This document shows positions 9,729 through 18,524 of a stretch of DNA of 64,000 nt, piece after piece (within the stretch, counting starts at the first letter, position 1; every line of letters starts with the position of its first letter). This DNA comes from Leifsonia sp. AK011 (GTDB taxonomy: Bacteria; Actinomycetota; Actinomycetes; Actinomycetales; Microbacteriaceae). The notes under the pieces are model-generated. The model saw only the letters and a program-made list of their open reading frames with translations, did not search any database and was not told the origin of the DNA. Both the position numbers and the translations under genes were made by a program. The DNA is taken from positions 868,001-932,000 of the forward strand of contig NZ_JACCCH010000001.1 in the NCBI RefSeq assembly GCF_013410945.1, read 5' to 3'.

Positions 9729-10925
9729 GTGATTTCGCGTCCCCTCACCGCAGTCTTTGCCGCCCTCGAGGCACTCCTCGTGCTCGCGATCGGTGTTGCC
9801 ATCCCGCTCACGCCCCTGACCGTACTGTGGGTGGTGCAGTTCGGCTTCGGCGCCGACTGGGCCCTCTTCTGGCGCACCGCCGTCGATACCTGGCTCATCG
9901 GGCATGGCGTGGATGTCACGTTCACCCTCGATCCCGCACTCGCAGCGTCCCTCGGCCTGGCCGGGGCCGACCAACCGTTCACTGTGACGATCGCCGCGCT
10001 CGGCTTCGCCCTCCTGACCGCCCTCCTCGGCGTCCGGGCAGGGCGACGCATCGCGGAGACTCGGTTTGCGACGCTCGGCGGGATCGTCGCCGCTGCGACC
10101 TTCGCCGTGGCATCCCTCGCGGTCGCGGCATCGGCACTCGACGACCTCGCACGGGCCTCGCTCGTCCAGGCCGCGATCCTTCCCGTGCTCTTCTTCGGTG
10201 GCGGGATGCTCGTGGGCATGAACCTCGCCCGCCGTGATCTCGGGCTGACGCCGATCCTGAGGGTGCCGGATGCACTGCCCGACGTTCCTCGGGCACTCAT
10301 CGCCACGTCGCTCCGCGGTGGTGCGGCGATCGTGGCGCTGCTTCTCGCGATGGCCTCGGTCGTCACCACACTCGCGATCCTCTTCTCCTACGCGAGCATC
10401 ATCACGCTCTACGAGAGCCTGCACACGGAGGTGCTCGGCGGCATTCTCGTGACGGTGGCGCAGCTCGCCCTCGTCCCGACGATCGTGGTGTGGACGGCGA
10501 GCTGGCTGGTCGGACCGGGCTTCGCGCTCGGCACCGGGTCGCTCGTGAGTCCGCTCGGTACGAGCCTCGGCCCGATTCCGGCCATTCCCCTCCTCGGTGC
10601 CCTGCCGTCCGGTGACTCGGCGTGGGGCTTCGTCGGGATTCTCGTCCCGATCGTTGCGGCTTTTCTCGCGGGTGCGTGGTTCGGTCCGGGCATCCGTCGG
10701 CGGCTCAACGGCTACTGGGTCGTCGTTGCGGCTCTCGCGATGGGTGTCGTTGCCGGCATCGTGCTCGGGATCCTCGCGTGGTTCGCCTCGGGCGGTGCTG
10801 GCCCGGGTCGTCTCGTCGACGTTGGCCCGAACCCCTGGGCCGTCGGCGGGTGGGCTGCCCTCGAGTGCGCGATCGGCGCAGCGATCGGTATCCTCGCCGC
10901 GCACCGGCTTCCGCGCCGTCGGTAG
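9729..10925 (+). CDS. DUF6350-type polytopic membrane protein upstream of purN
   Basis: A 398-residue protein with a GTG start and roughly nine to ten hydrophobic segments, beginning TAVFAALEALLVLAIGVAIPL. The short segment WVVQFGFGADWALFWRTA and a position directly ahead of purN fit the DUF6350 group that sits at this place in many actinobacteria; that assignment is from memory of gene order and style, not a search. No catalytic motif is seen. It ends 9 bases before purN. The function is unknown; the conserved linkage suggests a housekeeping membrane role rather than purine synthesis itself. Confidence 0.7.
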   Translation: MISRPLTAVFAALEALLVLAIGVAIPLTPLTVLWVVQFGFGADWALFWRTAVDTWLIGHGVDVTFTLDPALAASLGLAGADQPFTVTIAALGFALLTALLGVRAGRRIAETRFATLGGIVAAATFAVASLAVAASALDDLARASLVQAAILPVLFFGGGMLVGMNLARRDLGLTPILRVPDALPDVPRALIATSLRGGAAIVALLLAMASVVTTLAILFSYASIITLYESLHTEVLGGILVTVAQLALVPTIVVWTASWLVGPGFALGTGSLVSPLGTSLGPIPAIPLLGALPSGDSAWGFVGILVPIVAAFLAGAWFGPGIRRRLNGYWVVVAALAMGVVAGIVLGILAWFASGGAGPGRLVDVGPNPWAVGGWAALECAIGAAIGILAAHRLPRRR

Positions 10926-10934
10926 GCTGTACCG

Positions 10935-11519
10935 GTGCTCACACTCGTAGTCCTCATCTCGGGCGGCGGGTCCAACCTCCGCGCTCTCCTCGAGGCATCG
11001 GACGATGCCGAGTTCCCGGCCCGCGTGGTCGCTGTCGGGGCCGATCGCCCGGCGGACGGATTCGAGCACGCCGAACACTTCGGCATCCCGACCTTCTCCG
11101 TCGTTCGCTCCTCGTTCGAGGATCGCGAATCGTGGGGCCAGGAGCTGCTCGAGCAGATCCAGCAGTGGAACGCCGACCTCGTCGTGCTGAGCGGGTTCAT
11201 GACCCTGCTCCCGGCGGCGGTCGTCGATGCCCTCTCGCCAAATCTCATCAACACGCATCCCGCCTATCTCCCCGAGTTCCCGGGAGCGCACGCCGTGCGC
11301 GACGCGATCCTTGCGGGGGCGACCGAGACCGGTGCGAGTGTCATCGTGGTCGACAACGGTGTCGATACCGGTCCGATCATCGTGCAGGAGCGGATTCCGG
11401 TTCTGCCCGGCGACACCGAAGCCACGCTCCACGAGCGCATCAAGCCCGTTGAGCGACGCCTGCTCATCCAGACCGTGCGCGACGTCGCAGCCCATCCCCG
11501 ACTTCTTGAGGAGCTCTAG
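10935..11519 (+). CDS. purN: Phosphoribosylglycinamide formyltransferase (GAR transformylase)
   Basis: A 194-residue enzyme that transfers a formyl group from 10-formyl-THF to GAR in purine synthesis. The N-terminus [18 protein letters not shown] is the phosphate-binding loop. The catalytic Asn/His/Asp set is visible in [17 protein letters not shown] and in [11 protein letters not shown]. The GTG start follows the membrane gene by 9 bases. The stop overlaps the purH GTG by one base, showing tight coupling. The length is normal for the family. Confidence 0.95.
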   Translation: MLTLVVLISGGGSNLRALLEASDDAEFPARVVAVGADRPADGFEHAEHFGIPTFSVVRSSFEDRESWGQELLEQIQQWNADLVVLSGFMTLLPAAVVDALSPNLINTHPAYLPEFPGAHAVRDAILAGATETGASVIVVDNGVDTGPIIVQERIPVLPGDTEATLHERIKPVERRLLIQTVRDVAAHPRLLEEL

Positions 11520-13108
11520 TGTCCGGCCCCACCCACGATCCCGCCAGCTACCGCGAACGCGACGTCATCCCGATCCGCCGGGCGCTCGTCTCCACGAGCG
11601 ACAAGTCCGGGCTCGTCGAGCTTGCGACCGCCCTCGTGGGTGCAGGCGTCGAGATCGTCTCCACGGGATCGACCGCAGCGACGATTCGGGATGCAGGGCT
11701 CCCCGTCACCGAGGTGGCCGAGGTCACCGGGTTCCCGGAGTCCCTCGACGGACGCGTCCGCACTCTCCACCCCTCGATCCACGCAGGGCTCCTCGCCGAT
11801 CTGCGCCTCGAGTCGCACGAGAGGGAACTCGACGCTCTCGGCATCCAGCCCTTCGAGCTCGTGATCTCCAACCTGTACCCGTTCGTGCAGACCGTGGCAT
11901 CCGGTGCGTCCACGGCTGATGTGATCGAGCAGATCGACATCGGGGGCCCCGCGCTCGTGCGTGCCTCGGCCAAGAACCACGCGAACGTGGCCATCGTCAC
12001 CTCGCCGGACAGCTACCCGCAGGTGCTCAAGGCGCTCACGCTCGGCGGCACGACCCTCGCCCAGCGCCAGCGTCTGGCCGGGGAGGCGTTCGCCCACACG
12101 GCAGCGTATGACGCTGCGGTCGCCGCCTACTTCGCGGCGGAGGTGGGTATCAAGCCGCCCCAGTCGACTCACCCCGGCACTGTGCGCTACGAGTTCACCC
12201 TCGCGCACGAGCTGCGCTACGGGGAGAACTCCCACCAGGAGGCCGCGCTCTACCTCGACCCGGCAGGACACGGCATCGCCCAGGCGACGCAGCTGCAGGG
12301 CAAGGAGATGTCGTACAACAACTACGTCGACGCGGATGCCGCGCTGCGTGCCGCCTACGACTTCGACCAGCCGGCCGTCGCGATCATCAAGCACGCCAAC
12401 CCGTGCGGCATCGCCATCGCGGACACGATCGCCGAGGCTCACGCACTCGCGCACGCCTGCGACCCCGTTTCGGCCTACGGCGGGGTGATCGCTGCCAACC
12501 GCGCCATCACGCGCGAGGCCGCCGAGTCGATCAAGGACATCTTCACCGAGGTCATCGTCGCGCCGAGCTTCGACGAGGGGGCGCTCGAGGTGCTGGCGGC
12601 GAAGAAGAACCTGCGCCTCCTCCAGCTGCCGAGAGGCTACTCGCGAGGCACGAGCGAGCTCCGCCCGATCTCGGGTGGTGCCCTCGTGCAGACCGCGGAC
12701 ACCTACGAGGACTTCGACTCGTCCACGTGGCAGCTCGTCGCCGGGGATGCCGCGGACGACGCCACCCGTGCGGACCTCGAGTTCGCGTGGCGGGCAGTTC
12801 GGTCGGTCAAGTCGAACGCGATCCTGCTCGCCCACGACGGTGCATCCGTGGGGGTCGGCATGGGTCAGGTCAACCGGGTGGACTCGTGCAGGCTCGCCGT
12901 GTCGCGGGCGGGGGAGCGTGCCGCGGGGTCGGTTGCGGCATCCGATGCGTTCTTCCCGTTCGCCGATGGTCTCGAGATCCTGCTGGAGGGTGGCGTGCGG
13001 GCGGTCGTGCAGCCCGGCGGGTCGATCCGCGACGAGGAGGTCATCGCCGCTGCGCAGGCCGCCGGCGTGACGATGTACTTCACGGGGGAGCGGCACTTCT
13101 TCCACTAG
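11519..13108 (+). CDS. purH: Bifunctional AICAR transformylase / IMP cyclohydrolase
   Basis: A 529-residue protein that completes IMP synthesis in two steps. The N-terminal MGS-like cyclohydrolase domain (about residues 15-150) shows [16 protein letters not shown] and GGRVRTLHP-type sequence ([15 protein letters not shown]). The transformylase domain carries [10 protein letters not shown], with the Lys-His pair used in catalysis, [12 protein letters not shown], and [14 protein letters not shown]. The GTG start shares its first base with the purN stop. It uses 10-formyl-THF, linking it to glyA, folD and purU elsewhere in the window. Confidence 0.96.
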   Translation: MSGPTHDPASYRERDVIPIRRALVSTSDKSGLVELATALVGAGVEIVSTGSTAATIRDAGLPVTEVAEVTGFPESLDGRVRTLHPSIHAGLLADLRLESHERELDALGIQPFELVISNLYPFVQTVASGASTADVIEQIDIGGPALVRASAKNHANVAIVTSPDSYPQVLKALTLGGTTLAQRQRLAGEAFAHTAAYDAAVAAYFAAEVGIKPPQSTHPGTVRYEFTLAHELRYGENSHQEAALYLDPAGHGIAQATQLQGKEMSYNNYVDADAALRAAYDFDQPAVAIIKHANPCGIAIADTIAEAHALAHACDPVSAYGGVIAANRAITREAAESIKDIFTEVIVAPSFDEGALEVLAAKKNLRLLQLPRGYSRGTSELRPISGGALVQTADTYEDFDSSTWQLVAGDAADDATRADLEFAWRAVRSVKSNAILLAHDGASVGVGMGQVNRVDSCRLAVSRAGERAAGSVAASDAFFPFADGLEILLEGGVRAVVQPGGSIRDEEVIAAAQAAGVTMYFTGERHFFH

Positions 13109-13171
13109 GTCGGTACGAGAAGTGCTTTCGCGCCGGAAGTAACGTTCAGTACCGCGCAGCGCTGCCGTCCG

Positions 13172-13193
13172 TACACCTGCGGGTCACCTGCGG
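13172..13193. promoter_or_regulatory. PHO-box-like 11-bp direct repeat upstream of the purple acid phosphatase gene
   Basis: Two adjacent 11-base units, GTACACCTGCG and GGTCACCTGCG, resemble the PhoP direct-repeat unit of actinobacteria (core GTTCACC) in length, phase and core. They lie 55 bases before a gene for a phosphatase, the kind of gene PhoP activates under phosphate limitation. The match is partial and no PhoP gene is in the window. Confidence 0.45.
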
Positions 13194-13247
13194 GACGTGT
13201 GCCCTCACCAGTGTTGAGAGGTCCACGAACCCAAAGGATCCTCCCGC

Positions 13248-16200
13248 ATGTCTCTTGCACGCATTCTTGCTGCGGTCACGGCGACGACGCTCGTCGCGAC
13301 CTCCGCGCTCTTCGGCGCCACAGCGGCCGGTGCCGCCCCGCTCGCGCCCCAGTCGGTGAACGCCGCCGACCCCACTCCCGAACGCGTCGTTCTCACGCCG
13401 CCCCAGGACCCCTCGACGGCGCAGTCGTTCACCTGGCGTACCGGCGCCGACGTCGAGGCCGGCACGGTGTGGATCCGCAAGGTCGGCACCACGGAGTGGC
13501 GCACGGCGGCGGCCCGCGCCAACGAGCGCCTGCTGACCGGTGGAATCGAGACGCGCACGCACTCCGTGACCATCGGTGAGCTCACGCCCAACACCGAGTA
13601 CGAGTACCAGGTGGGGACCGACTCGGCGAAGTCGGCGATCTACCGCTTCACCACGGCAGGGGCGGCGGGCGACCCGTTCACCTTCATCTACTTCGGTGAC
13701 GCACAGAACGACCTCGCGGCGAAGTGGAGCCCCGTCGTCGACCAGGCCTACGCGAAGTACCCGGATGCCGTCGGCACGGTCAACGCGGGAGACCTCATCA
13801 ACAACGCCGACAAGGACACCGAGTGGACCGACTGGTTCGGCGCGATGGACGGGCACAGCCAGACCTCCAACGTGATCGCGGCCCCCGGTAACCACGAGTA
13901 CAGCGGCGACTCGTTCCTCAAGGCCTGGAAGTCGAACTTCGAGTACGACGCCAACGGCCCGAAGTGGGACGGCAACACGGGCACGACTGACGCACAGAAG
14001 CAGGAGGCGGCCTACCGCGCGCAGATGGAGATCGCCCTGCGCGAGACCGCCTACTACACCGACTACCAGGGCGTGCGCTTCATCTCCCTCAACGCGAGCC
14101 GCAGCCAGGCCATCGCGCTCATGACCCCCGAGGTGCTCCCGCCGTGCCTCATCGGTTGCCCCAACCCGACCGACCTGTGGCTGCAGATGCAGGGCGAGTG
14201 GCTCGACAGCATCCTCGAGAACAACCCCAACCAGTGGGCGGTTGCCGTCTTCCACCAGCCGGTCTTCTCGACCGCGGTCGGCCGTGATGAGGCCGATGTT
14301 CGTGCCGCCTGGCTTCCCGTGTTCCAGCGCAACGACATCGACCTCGTGCTCATGGGCCACGACCACACCTACGCGCGTGGCTACGTGAACGCGGATGCCA
14401 CGGCAACGCCCGGCATCACGACCGGCCCGGTCTACGCCGTGAGCGTGTCTGGCCCCAAGTACTACGACCAGCAGCCGGTGGACAACAACGTCTGGACCCA
14501 GAACGGCGCGACCCAGGTCATGCGCGCGGGTTACACGTCGACCTTCCAGGGCATCACCGTCTCGGGCAACACACTGCGCTACGAGTCGATCGTCGCGGCC
14601 AAGTGGGGCAGCGGCGCCGAGGAGTCCACGACGGACGTGCCGATCGGCGGAACGCTCGACTCCTTCACGATCACCAAGTACGACGGCGGCACGAAGTACG
14701 TGACCGAGGACGGCGTTGCGATCCCCGGGCCCGGCGAGGGCCCCGACCCGGTCGACCCGGGCACCCCGACGACACCCGAGGAGCCGGCGGGAACCCCGGC
14801 CGAGGTGGCCCTGGGCTTCCAGAAGGTGGGGAACGTGGCATCCACGTTGTCCGGTCCGTCAGCGCTCGATGAGGCCCGCGGCATCCTCTGGGTGAGCGAC
14901 GCGACCCCCGACAGCGTCGGCCGCGTGAACGGCATCAGCGTGGCGACCGGCGAGATCGTCGACCACTTCGACGTGGGCGGCCCCGTGATCGACATGAGCT
15001 ACGACGTGCAGCTGTCGGGCGTGGTCGCGGCCTACAAGACGAGCAACGGCAAAACCGCCGCGAACGGCTACTCGACGGCGGCGGGCAGCGTGGGCGCCCC
15101 CCTGCTCGACGACCCGATCGTGCTGCCCTACGCGATCACCGGCATCGGGATCGACGCGGGCTCCGGAGTCGTCTACTTCTCGCTCGCCGTGGGCGCCATC
15201 CTCGCGGTGAACGCCGAGGAGGGCGACATCGTCGGCCAGTACCCGGTGGGTGCCGGAGTGGGGCGGATGCGCGTGGATGCCGCCACCGGAAACCTCTACG
15301 TTCTCTTCACCGGCCAGAGTTCGAGCGAGCTGCGCATCCTCGCGGGACGCAGCGCGATGGCGAACCTCGGCAGTTACACGCTCGAGCCCGGTGCTGCTGG
15401 CGTCTCGGTCGACCCGAAGGCCGGTCTCGCGATCGTCGGACACGCGTCCGGAGGCTTCACGGCAGTCGACGTGCTCGGCGCGACGGCGACCCGATACGCG
15501 AACGCGGACTTCGGTACCGGGGTGACCTCGGTCTCCACCGAGTCGGCGAAGGGCCTCATCTACGTGACGACGCCCACGGGCATCGTCACCGTCGGCCGCG
15601 AGCAGGCGCCCCGCATCACCCAGTCGCCGGAGCGTGCGACGATCGCAGCCACCGGCACGACGACGCTTGCGGCTGAGGCGTGGGCGGTCCCGGCGGCCGC
15701 TGTGCAGTGGGAGCTGCGCAAGCCCGGTAGCACCGTGTGGGAGACCGTCGCCGGCGCCACCGAGCGGACGCTCGATGTCACGGGCCTGAGCACGGGCGTG
15801 CAGTACCGCGCGGTGTTCTCGAACGAGATCGGCGGCGAGGAGTACTCGACGGTCTCCGCGACGGCGACGATCTGGTCGACTGTCCCCACGGAGCAGCCGC
15901 AGCCGATCACCCCGACGAGCACCAACAAGGGTGATGGCATCACCGCGACGGTCACGGGTGGCCTCATCACGGTGTCGCTGGGCGAGGAGTGGGAGGGTGC
16001 GTGGATCGGCTCGATCATCCACTCCGACCCCGCCTTCCTCGGTTGGCGCGTGGTCACCGACGGCACGGTCGTCATTCCGGTCCTCGCCGGCATGACGGGC
16101 GAGCACCGGGTCGCACTGCACGACGCGAACGGCGAGATGATCGGGTGGGCAGCGGTCTCCATCCCGACCCCCTCGGGTGAAACCCCGCCGAACCAGCAGG

Positions 16201-16322
16201 GACCGGGCACCCAGGCACTCGCCTCGACGGGCCTCTCGATCGACGGCGGCCTCGTGCTCGCCGTGATCCTGCTCGCAGCGGGCGCGATCGTGATCGTCCG
16301 TCGCAGGATGACGCGCGCCTAA
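13248..16322 (+). CDS. Secreted, wall-anchored purple acid phosphatase-like metallophosphoesterase with LAxTG signal
   Basis: A 1024-residue exported protein. After a signal peptide (about residues 1-32) comes a fibronectin-like purple acid phosphatase N-domain (PERVVLTPPQDPSTAQSFTW). The metallophosphoesterase domain follows with its metal-ligand blocks in order: YFGDAQND, NAGDLINNADKDTEW, APGNHEY, VFHQPVF and MGHDHTYARGY (about residues 150-375). The second half looks like beta-propeller repeats and an Ig-like domain. The C-terminus has a LASTG sorting motif, a membrane segment and an RRRMTRA tail, as in class E sortase substrates. An AAAGGA box precedes the ATG. A PHO-box-like repeat upstream suggests phosphate scavenging. 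Confidence 0.88.
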   Translation: MSLARILAAVTATTLVATSALFGATAAGAAPLAPQSVNAADPTPERVVLTPPQDPSTAQSFTWRTGADVEAGTVWIRKVGTTEWRTAAARANERLLTGGIETRTHSVTIGELTPNTEYEYQVGTDSAKSAIYRFTTAGAAGDPFTFIYFGDAQNDLAAKWSPVVDQAYAKYPDAVGTVNAGDLINNADKDTEWTDWFGAMDGHSQTSNVIAAPGNHEYSGDSFLKAWKSNFEYDANGPKWDGNTGTTDAQKQEAAYRAQMEIALRETAYYTDYQGVRFISLNASRSQAIALMTPEVLPPCLIGCPNPTDLWLQMQGEWLDSILENNPNQWAVAVFHQPVFSTAVGRDEADVRAAWLPVFQRNDIDLVLMGHDHTYARGYVNADATATPGITTGPVYAVSVSGPKYYDQQPVDNNVWTQNGATQVMRAGYTSTFQGITVSGNTLRYESIVAAKWGSGAEESTTDVPIGGTLDSFTITKYDGGTKYVTEDGVAIPGPGEGPDPVDPGTPTTPEEPAGTPAEVALGFQKVGNVASTLSGPSALDEARGILWVSDATPDSVGRVNGISVATGEIVDHFDVGGPVIDMSYDVQLSGVVAAYKTSNGKTAANGYSTAAGSVGAPLLDDPIVLPYAITGIGIDAGSGVVYFSLAVGAILAVNAEEGDIVGQYPVGAGVGRMRVDAATGNLYVLFTGQSSSELRILAGRSAMANLGSYTLEPGAAGVSVDPKAGLAIVGHASGGFTAVDVLGATATRYANADFGTGVTSVSTESAKGLIYVTTPTGIVTVGREQAPRITQSPERATIAATGTTTLAAEAWAVPAAAVQWELRKPGSTVWETVAGATERTLDVTGLSTGVQYRAVFSNEIGGEEYSTVSATATIWSTVPTEQPQPITPTSTNKGDGITATVTGGLITVSLGEEWEGAWIGSIIHSDPAFLGWRVVTDGTVVIPVLAGMTGEHRVALHDANGEMIGWAAVSIPTPSGETPPNQQGPGTQALASTGLSIDGGLVLAVILLAAGAIVIVRRRMTRA

Positions 16323-16338
16323 CGCTCGACGAACGACT

Positions 16339-16370
16339 CGGGGCTGCCCGGCTCAGGCCGGGTGGCCCCG
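16339..16370 (+). terminator. Hairpin terminator after the acid phosphatase gene
   Basis: CGGGGC (16339-16344) pairs with GCCCCG (16365-16370), and CCCGGC (16347-16352) with GCCGGG (16357-16362), separated by a small internal mismatch. It sits 17 bases after the stop; there is no T tract. Confidence 0.6.
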
Positions 16371-16428
16371 ACGTTCTCGTGGGGCGCACCCCAGCAGATT
16401 CATAGAATCCGCCCGCTAGGGTAGCGGG

Positions 16429-17640
16429 ATGCACACCCCAGCCCCCAGTTTCGCCCGCCGGTTGTCCGCGTCCCTCATCACCGGTTTCGTGACCGCGCTG
16501 GTGGTCCACGCCGCCGTGGTGTTGATGTACTTCGTCAGCAACGGCGCATCAGGAGAGGCGCTCGTCGCCCTCAACAACTACTTCCTCGCCGCGAGCCTCT
16601 CGCTCGCCGTGCTCCTCACGATCGCGGCGCTCCTCGGGGCCTTCCGCACGTGGTGGGGCGCAGCGATCGCCGGTCTCGTCGGCGGCATCGCCGCGAGTGC
16701 CCTCGGGGTGCTCTACGCCGTGGTCTCCAGCGGAACCGCCTGGAGTGACCAGGCGACCGCGTTCCTCTTCACGTCCCTCGCCGGTACGAGCCTCGTCTTC
16801 GAGGTCGGCGCGGTCGTCGCCGCCCTCACCGCCGGTCGTGCGCTGTGGAAGGCCGCGCTGAGCTGGTCGCGCGACGTGCCCCGCAGGATCGCGCTCGTGC
16901 GTCCGCCGTCGTCCCGCCTCGCCGAGGGTGAGATCACCCACCTCGAGCGTGTGCCCGTCGACGCCGAGCTCGCCGAAACCCAGTGGGACGGTTACGTCGC
17001 CGCGCTCGCCGCGGAGGGCTTCGAGGTGCTGGATGTCGCGGCAGCCGACGACCACCCCGACTCCGTGTTCATCGAGGACACCGTGGTCATCTTCGGCGAC
17101 CTCGCCGTGATCACGAGCCCCGGCGCGGAGAGCCGTCGAGGCGAGATCACCGATGTGCGGGAGACCGTGGCATCCCTCGGCCTGCGCGTGGCGGAGATCG
17201 CGGAGCCCGGAACGCTCGACGGAGGGGACGTGCTGAAGGTCGGCACGACGGTCTACGTCGGTCGGGGCGGTCGCACGAACGGCGAGGGAATCCGCCAGCT
17301 GCGTGCCATCCTGAGCCCCCTCGGCTACACCGTCGTCGCGGTGCCCGTGAAGAAGGCCCTGCACCTCAAGAGCGTCGTCACGGCCCTGCCCGACGGCACC
17401 GTGATCGGCTACCCGAAGCTCGTCGAGCACCCGGGAGTCTTCGGTCGGTTCCTCGCGGTTCCCGAGGAGCACGGTTCGGCCGTCGTCGTGCTGTCGGATG
17501 ACGCGGTGCTCCTGTCGTCGTCGGCGCCCAAGACCGCGACTCTCCTCGCCGACCTCGGCTACCGCGTCGTGACCGTGGACGTGAGCGAGTTCGAGAAGCT
17601 CGAGGGCTGCGTGACCTGCCTCTCGGTGCGCATCCGCTAA
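16429..17640 (+). CDS. Membrane-anchored dimethylarginine dimethylaminohydrolase-like protein
   Basis: A 403-residue fusion. Residues 1-150 hold about four membrane segments (SLITGFVTALVVHAAVVLMYF; FLAASLSLAVLLTIAALLGAF; IAGLVGGIAASALGVLYAV; VFEVGAVVAALTAG). Residues 155-403 are a dimethylarginine hydrolase / arginine deiminase-like domain: FIEDTVVIFGDLAV with the catalytic acid, LDGGDVLKVG, ALHLKSVVTAL with the catalytic His, and GCVTCLSVRI with the C-terminal nucleophile Cys. DDAH converts methylated arginines to citrulline and methylamines. The catalytic residues look intact. Fusion to a membrane domain is unusual against the soluble enzymes described in proteobacteria and mammals. It converges on the alkyltransferase-like gene. 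Confidence 0.82.
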   Translation: MHTPAPSFARRLSASLITGFVTALVVHAAVVLMYFVSNGASGEALVALNNYFLAASLSLAVLLTIAALLGAFRTWWGAAIAGLVGGIAASALGVLYAVVSSGTAWSDQATAFLFTSLAGTSLVFEVGAVVAALTAGRALWKAALSWSRDVPRRIALVRPPSSRLAEGEITHLERVPVDAELAETQWDGYVAALAAEGFEVLDVAAADDHPDSVFIEDTVVIFGDLAVITSPGAESRRGEITDVRETVASLGLRVAEIAEPGTLDGGDVLKVGTTVYVGRGGRTNGEGIRQLRAILSPLGYTVVAVPVKKALHLKSVVTALPDGTVIGYPKLVEHPGVFGRFLAVPEEHGSAVVVLSDDAVLLSSSAPKTATLLADLGYRVVTVDVSEFEKLEGCVTCLSVRIR

Positions 17641-17644
17641 CGCA

Positions 17645-17965
17645 TTACGCGGTCGGGACGTGCCGCGCCGTCGCGAGGTCGACGCGCCACGACCCGGTGC
17701 GAGTCCACAGCAGTGGGGTTCCCTCGGCGCGATAATGCTGCAGGGCCCGGGTCTCGTGGTCGATGGCCGGATGCCCGCTCGCGCGCACCACGCGCCACCA
17801 GGGCACGTCGCTGCCGTAGTGGGACATCACGGTGCCGACCGCCCGGGCGGCCCGGGACCCGATCGCCGCCGCGACGTCCCCGTAGGTCATCACGCACCCC
17901 TCGGGGATGTCGGCCACGACCTCCAGCACGAGGCTGACGAAGTCGTCGCTCGGGGCCGCCGTCAT
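17645..17965 (-). CDS. Alkyltransferase-like (Atl) DNA-binding protein, MGMT family without the acceptor Cys
   Basis: A 106-residue protein of the O6-alkylguanine-DNA alkyltransferase family. It keeps the winged-helix signature VMTYGDVAAAIGSRAARAVGTVMS. The active-site block is PWWRVVRASG where true MGMT proteins have PCHRV, so the alkyl-accepting Cys is Trp. Such Atl proteins bind O6-alkylguanine without removing the alkyl group and are known to pass lesions to nucleotide excision repair. It starts 2 bases after the GNAT gene stop, so the two are likely cotranscribed. Confidence 0.88.
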   Translation of the reverse strand: MTAAPSDDFVSLVLEVVADIPEGCVMTYGDVAAAIGSRAARAVGTVMSHYGSDVPWWRVVRASGHPAIDHETRALQHYRAEGTPLLWTRTGSWRVDLATARHVPTA

Positions 17966-17967
17966 GC

Positions 17968-18420
17968 CTAGAGGGTCAGCGTGCCGATGTTCTCGCCGTA
18001 CTGGGTCTCGCCCGTGATGACGAAGCCGAGGTGGAGGAAGAACTCCTCCGGGCCATCATCGCCGGGCTCCCAGAGGGCGGTGAGCTCCGTGAAGCCACGG
18101 CTCTTGGCCTCCTCGGCGAGCCCCCGAACGGCGAAGGAGCCGATGCCCTTGCCCTGGTTCTCGGCACCGACGGACACACGCCACACGCAGCTGCGGAACT
18201 CCTCGGTTGTCGCCTCGGGGTCGAAGTTGCCCCGGATGAAGCCGACAACAGTGTCACCGTCCAGCACGACGCGCGGCCACGAGGTGGCCGGGTTCAGGAA
18301 GCTGTCGGCGATCGCGTACGACGGCGGCGTGACGAACTGCTCCTGCCCGCGCCGGAGTGTGAGGTTGTTCGCTGCAACGATCGTGCTCGCGGACAGTTCT
18401 TCCAGCCTGAGTTCGCCCAT
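17968..18420 (-). CDS. GNAT-family N-acetyltransferase
   Basis: A 150-residue acetyltransferase fold. The acetyl-CoA binding motif is seen in CVWRVSVGAENQGKGIGSFAVRGL (Q-x-x-G-x-G/A, about residues 85-100), followed by EEAKSRGFTELTALWEPGDDGPEEFFLHLGF, the typical C-terminal half. The substrate is unknown; the similarity is to diamine and small-molecule acetyltransferases rather than RimI. It begins 104 bases from the divergent icd gene and precedes the Atl gene with a 2-base gap. Confidence 0.8.
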   Translation of the reverse strand: MGELRLEELSASTIVAANNLTLRRGQEQFVTPPSYAIADSFLNPATSWPRVVLDGDTVVGFIRGNFDPEATTEEFRSCVWRVSVGAENQGKGIGSFAVRGLAEEAKSRGFTELTALWEPGDDGPEEFFLHLGFVITGETQYGENIGTLTL

Positions 18421-18458
18421 GCTTTCAGGCTAACGGGCGATCCTCGGTTCCGCGAAGA

Positions 18459-18476
18459 TATCTTGACGTCGAGATA
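18459..18476. promoter_or_regulatory. Palindromic operator candidate upstream of icd
   Basis: TATCTTGACGTCGAGATA is an 18-base near-perfect palindrome (reverse complement TATCTCGACGTCAAGATA). It ends 48 bases before the icd start and resembles the sequence at 5399-5416 before sucC. The location near the promoter fits a repressor or activator of TCA-cycle genes. Confidence 0.6.
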
Positions 18477-18524
18477 CTTCTGCATTTCTAGTAGAATCGG
18501 TGCGGCCAACTGAGAGGAAGCACT

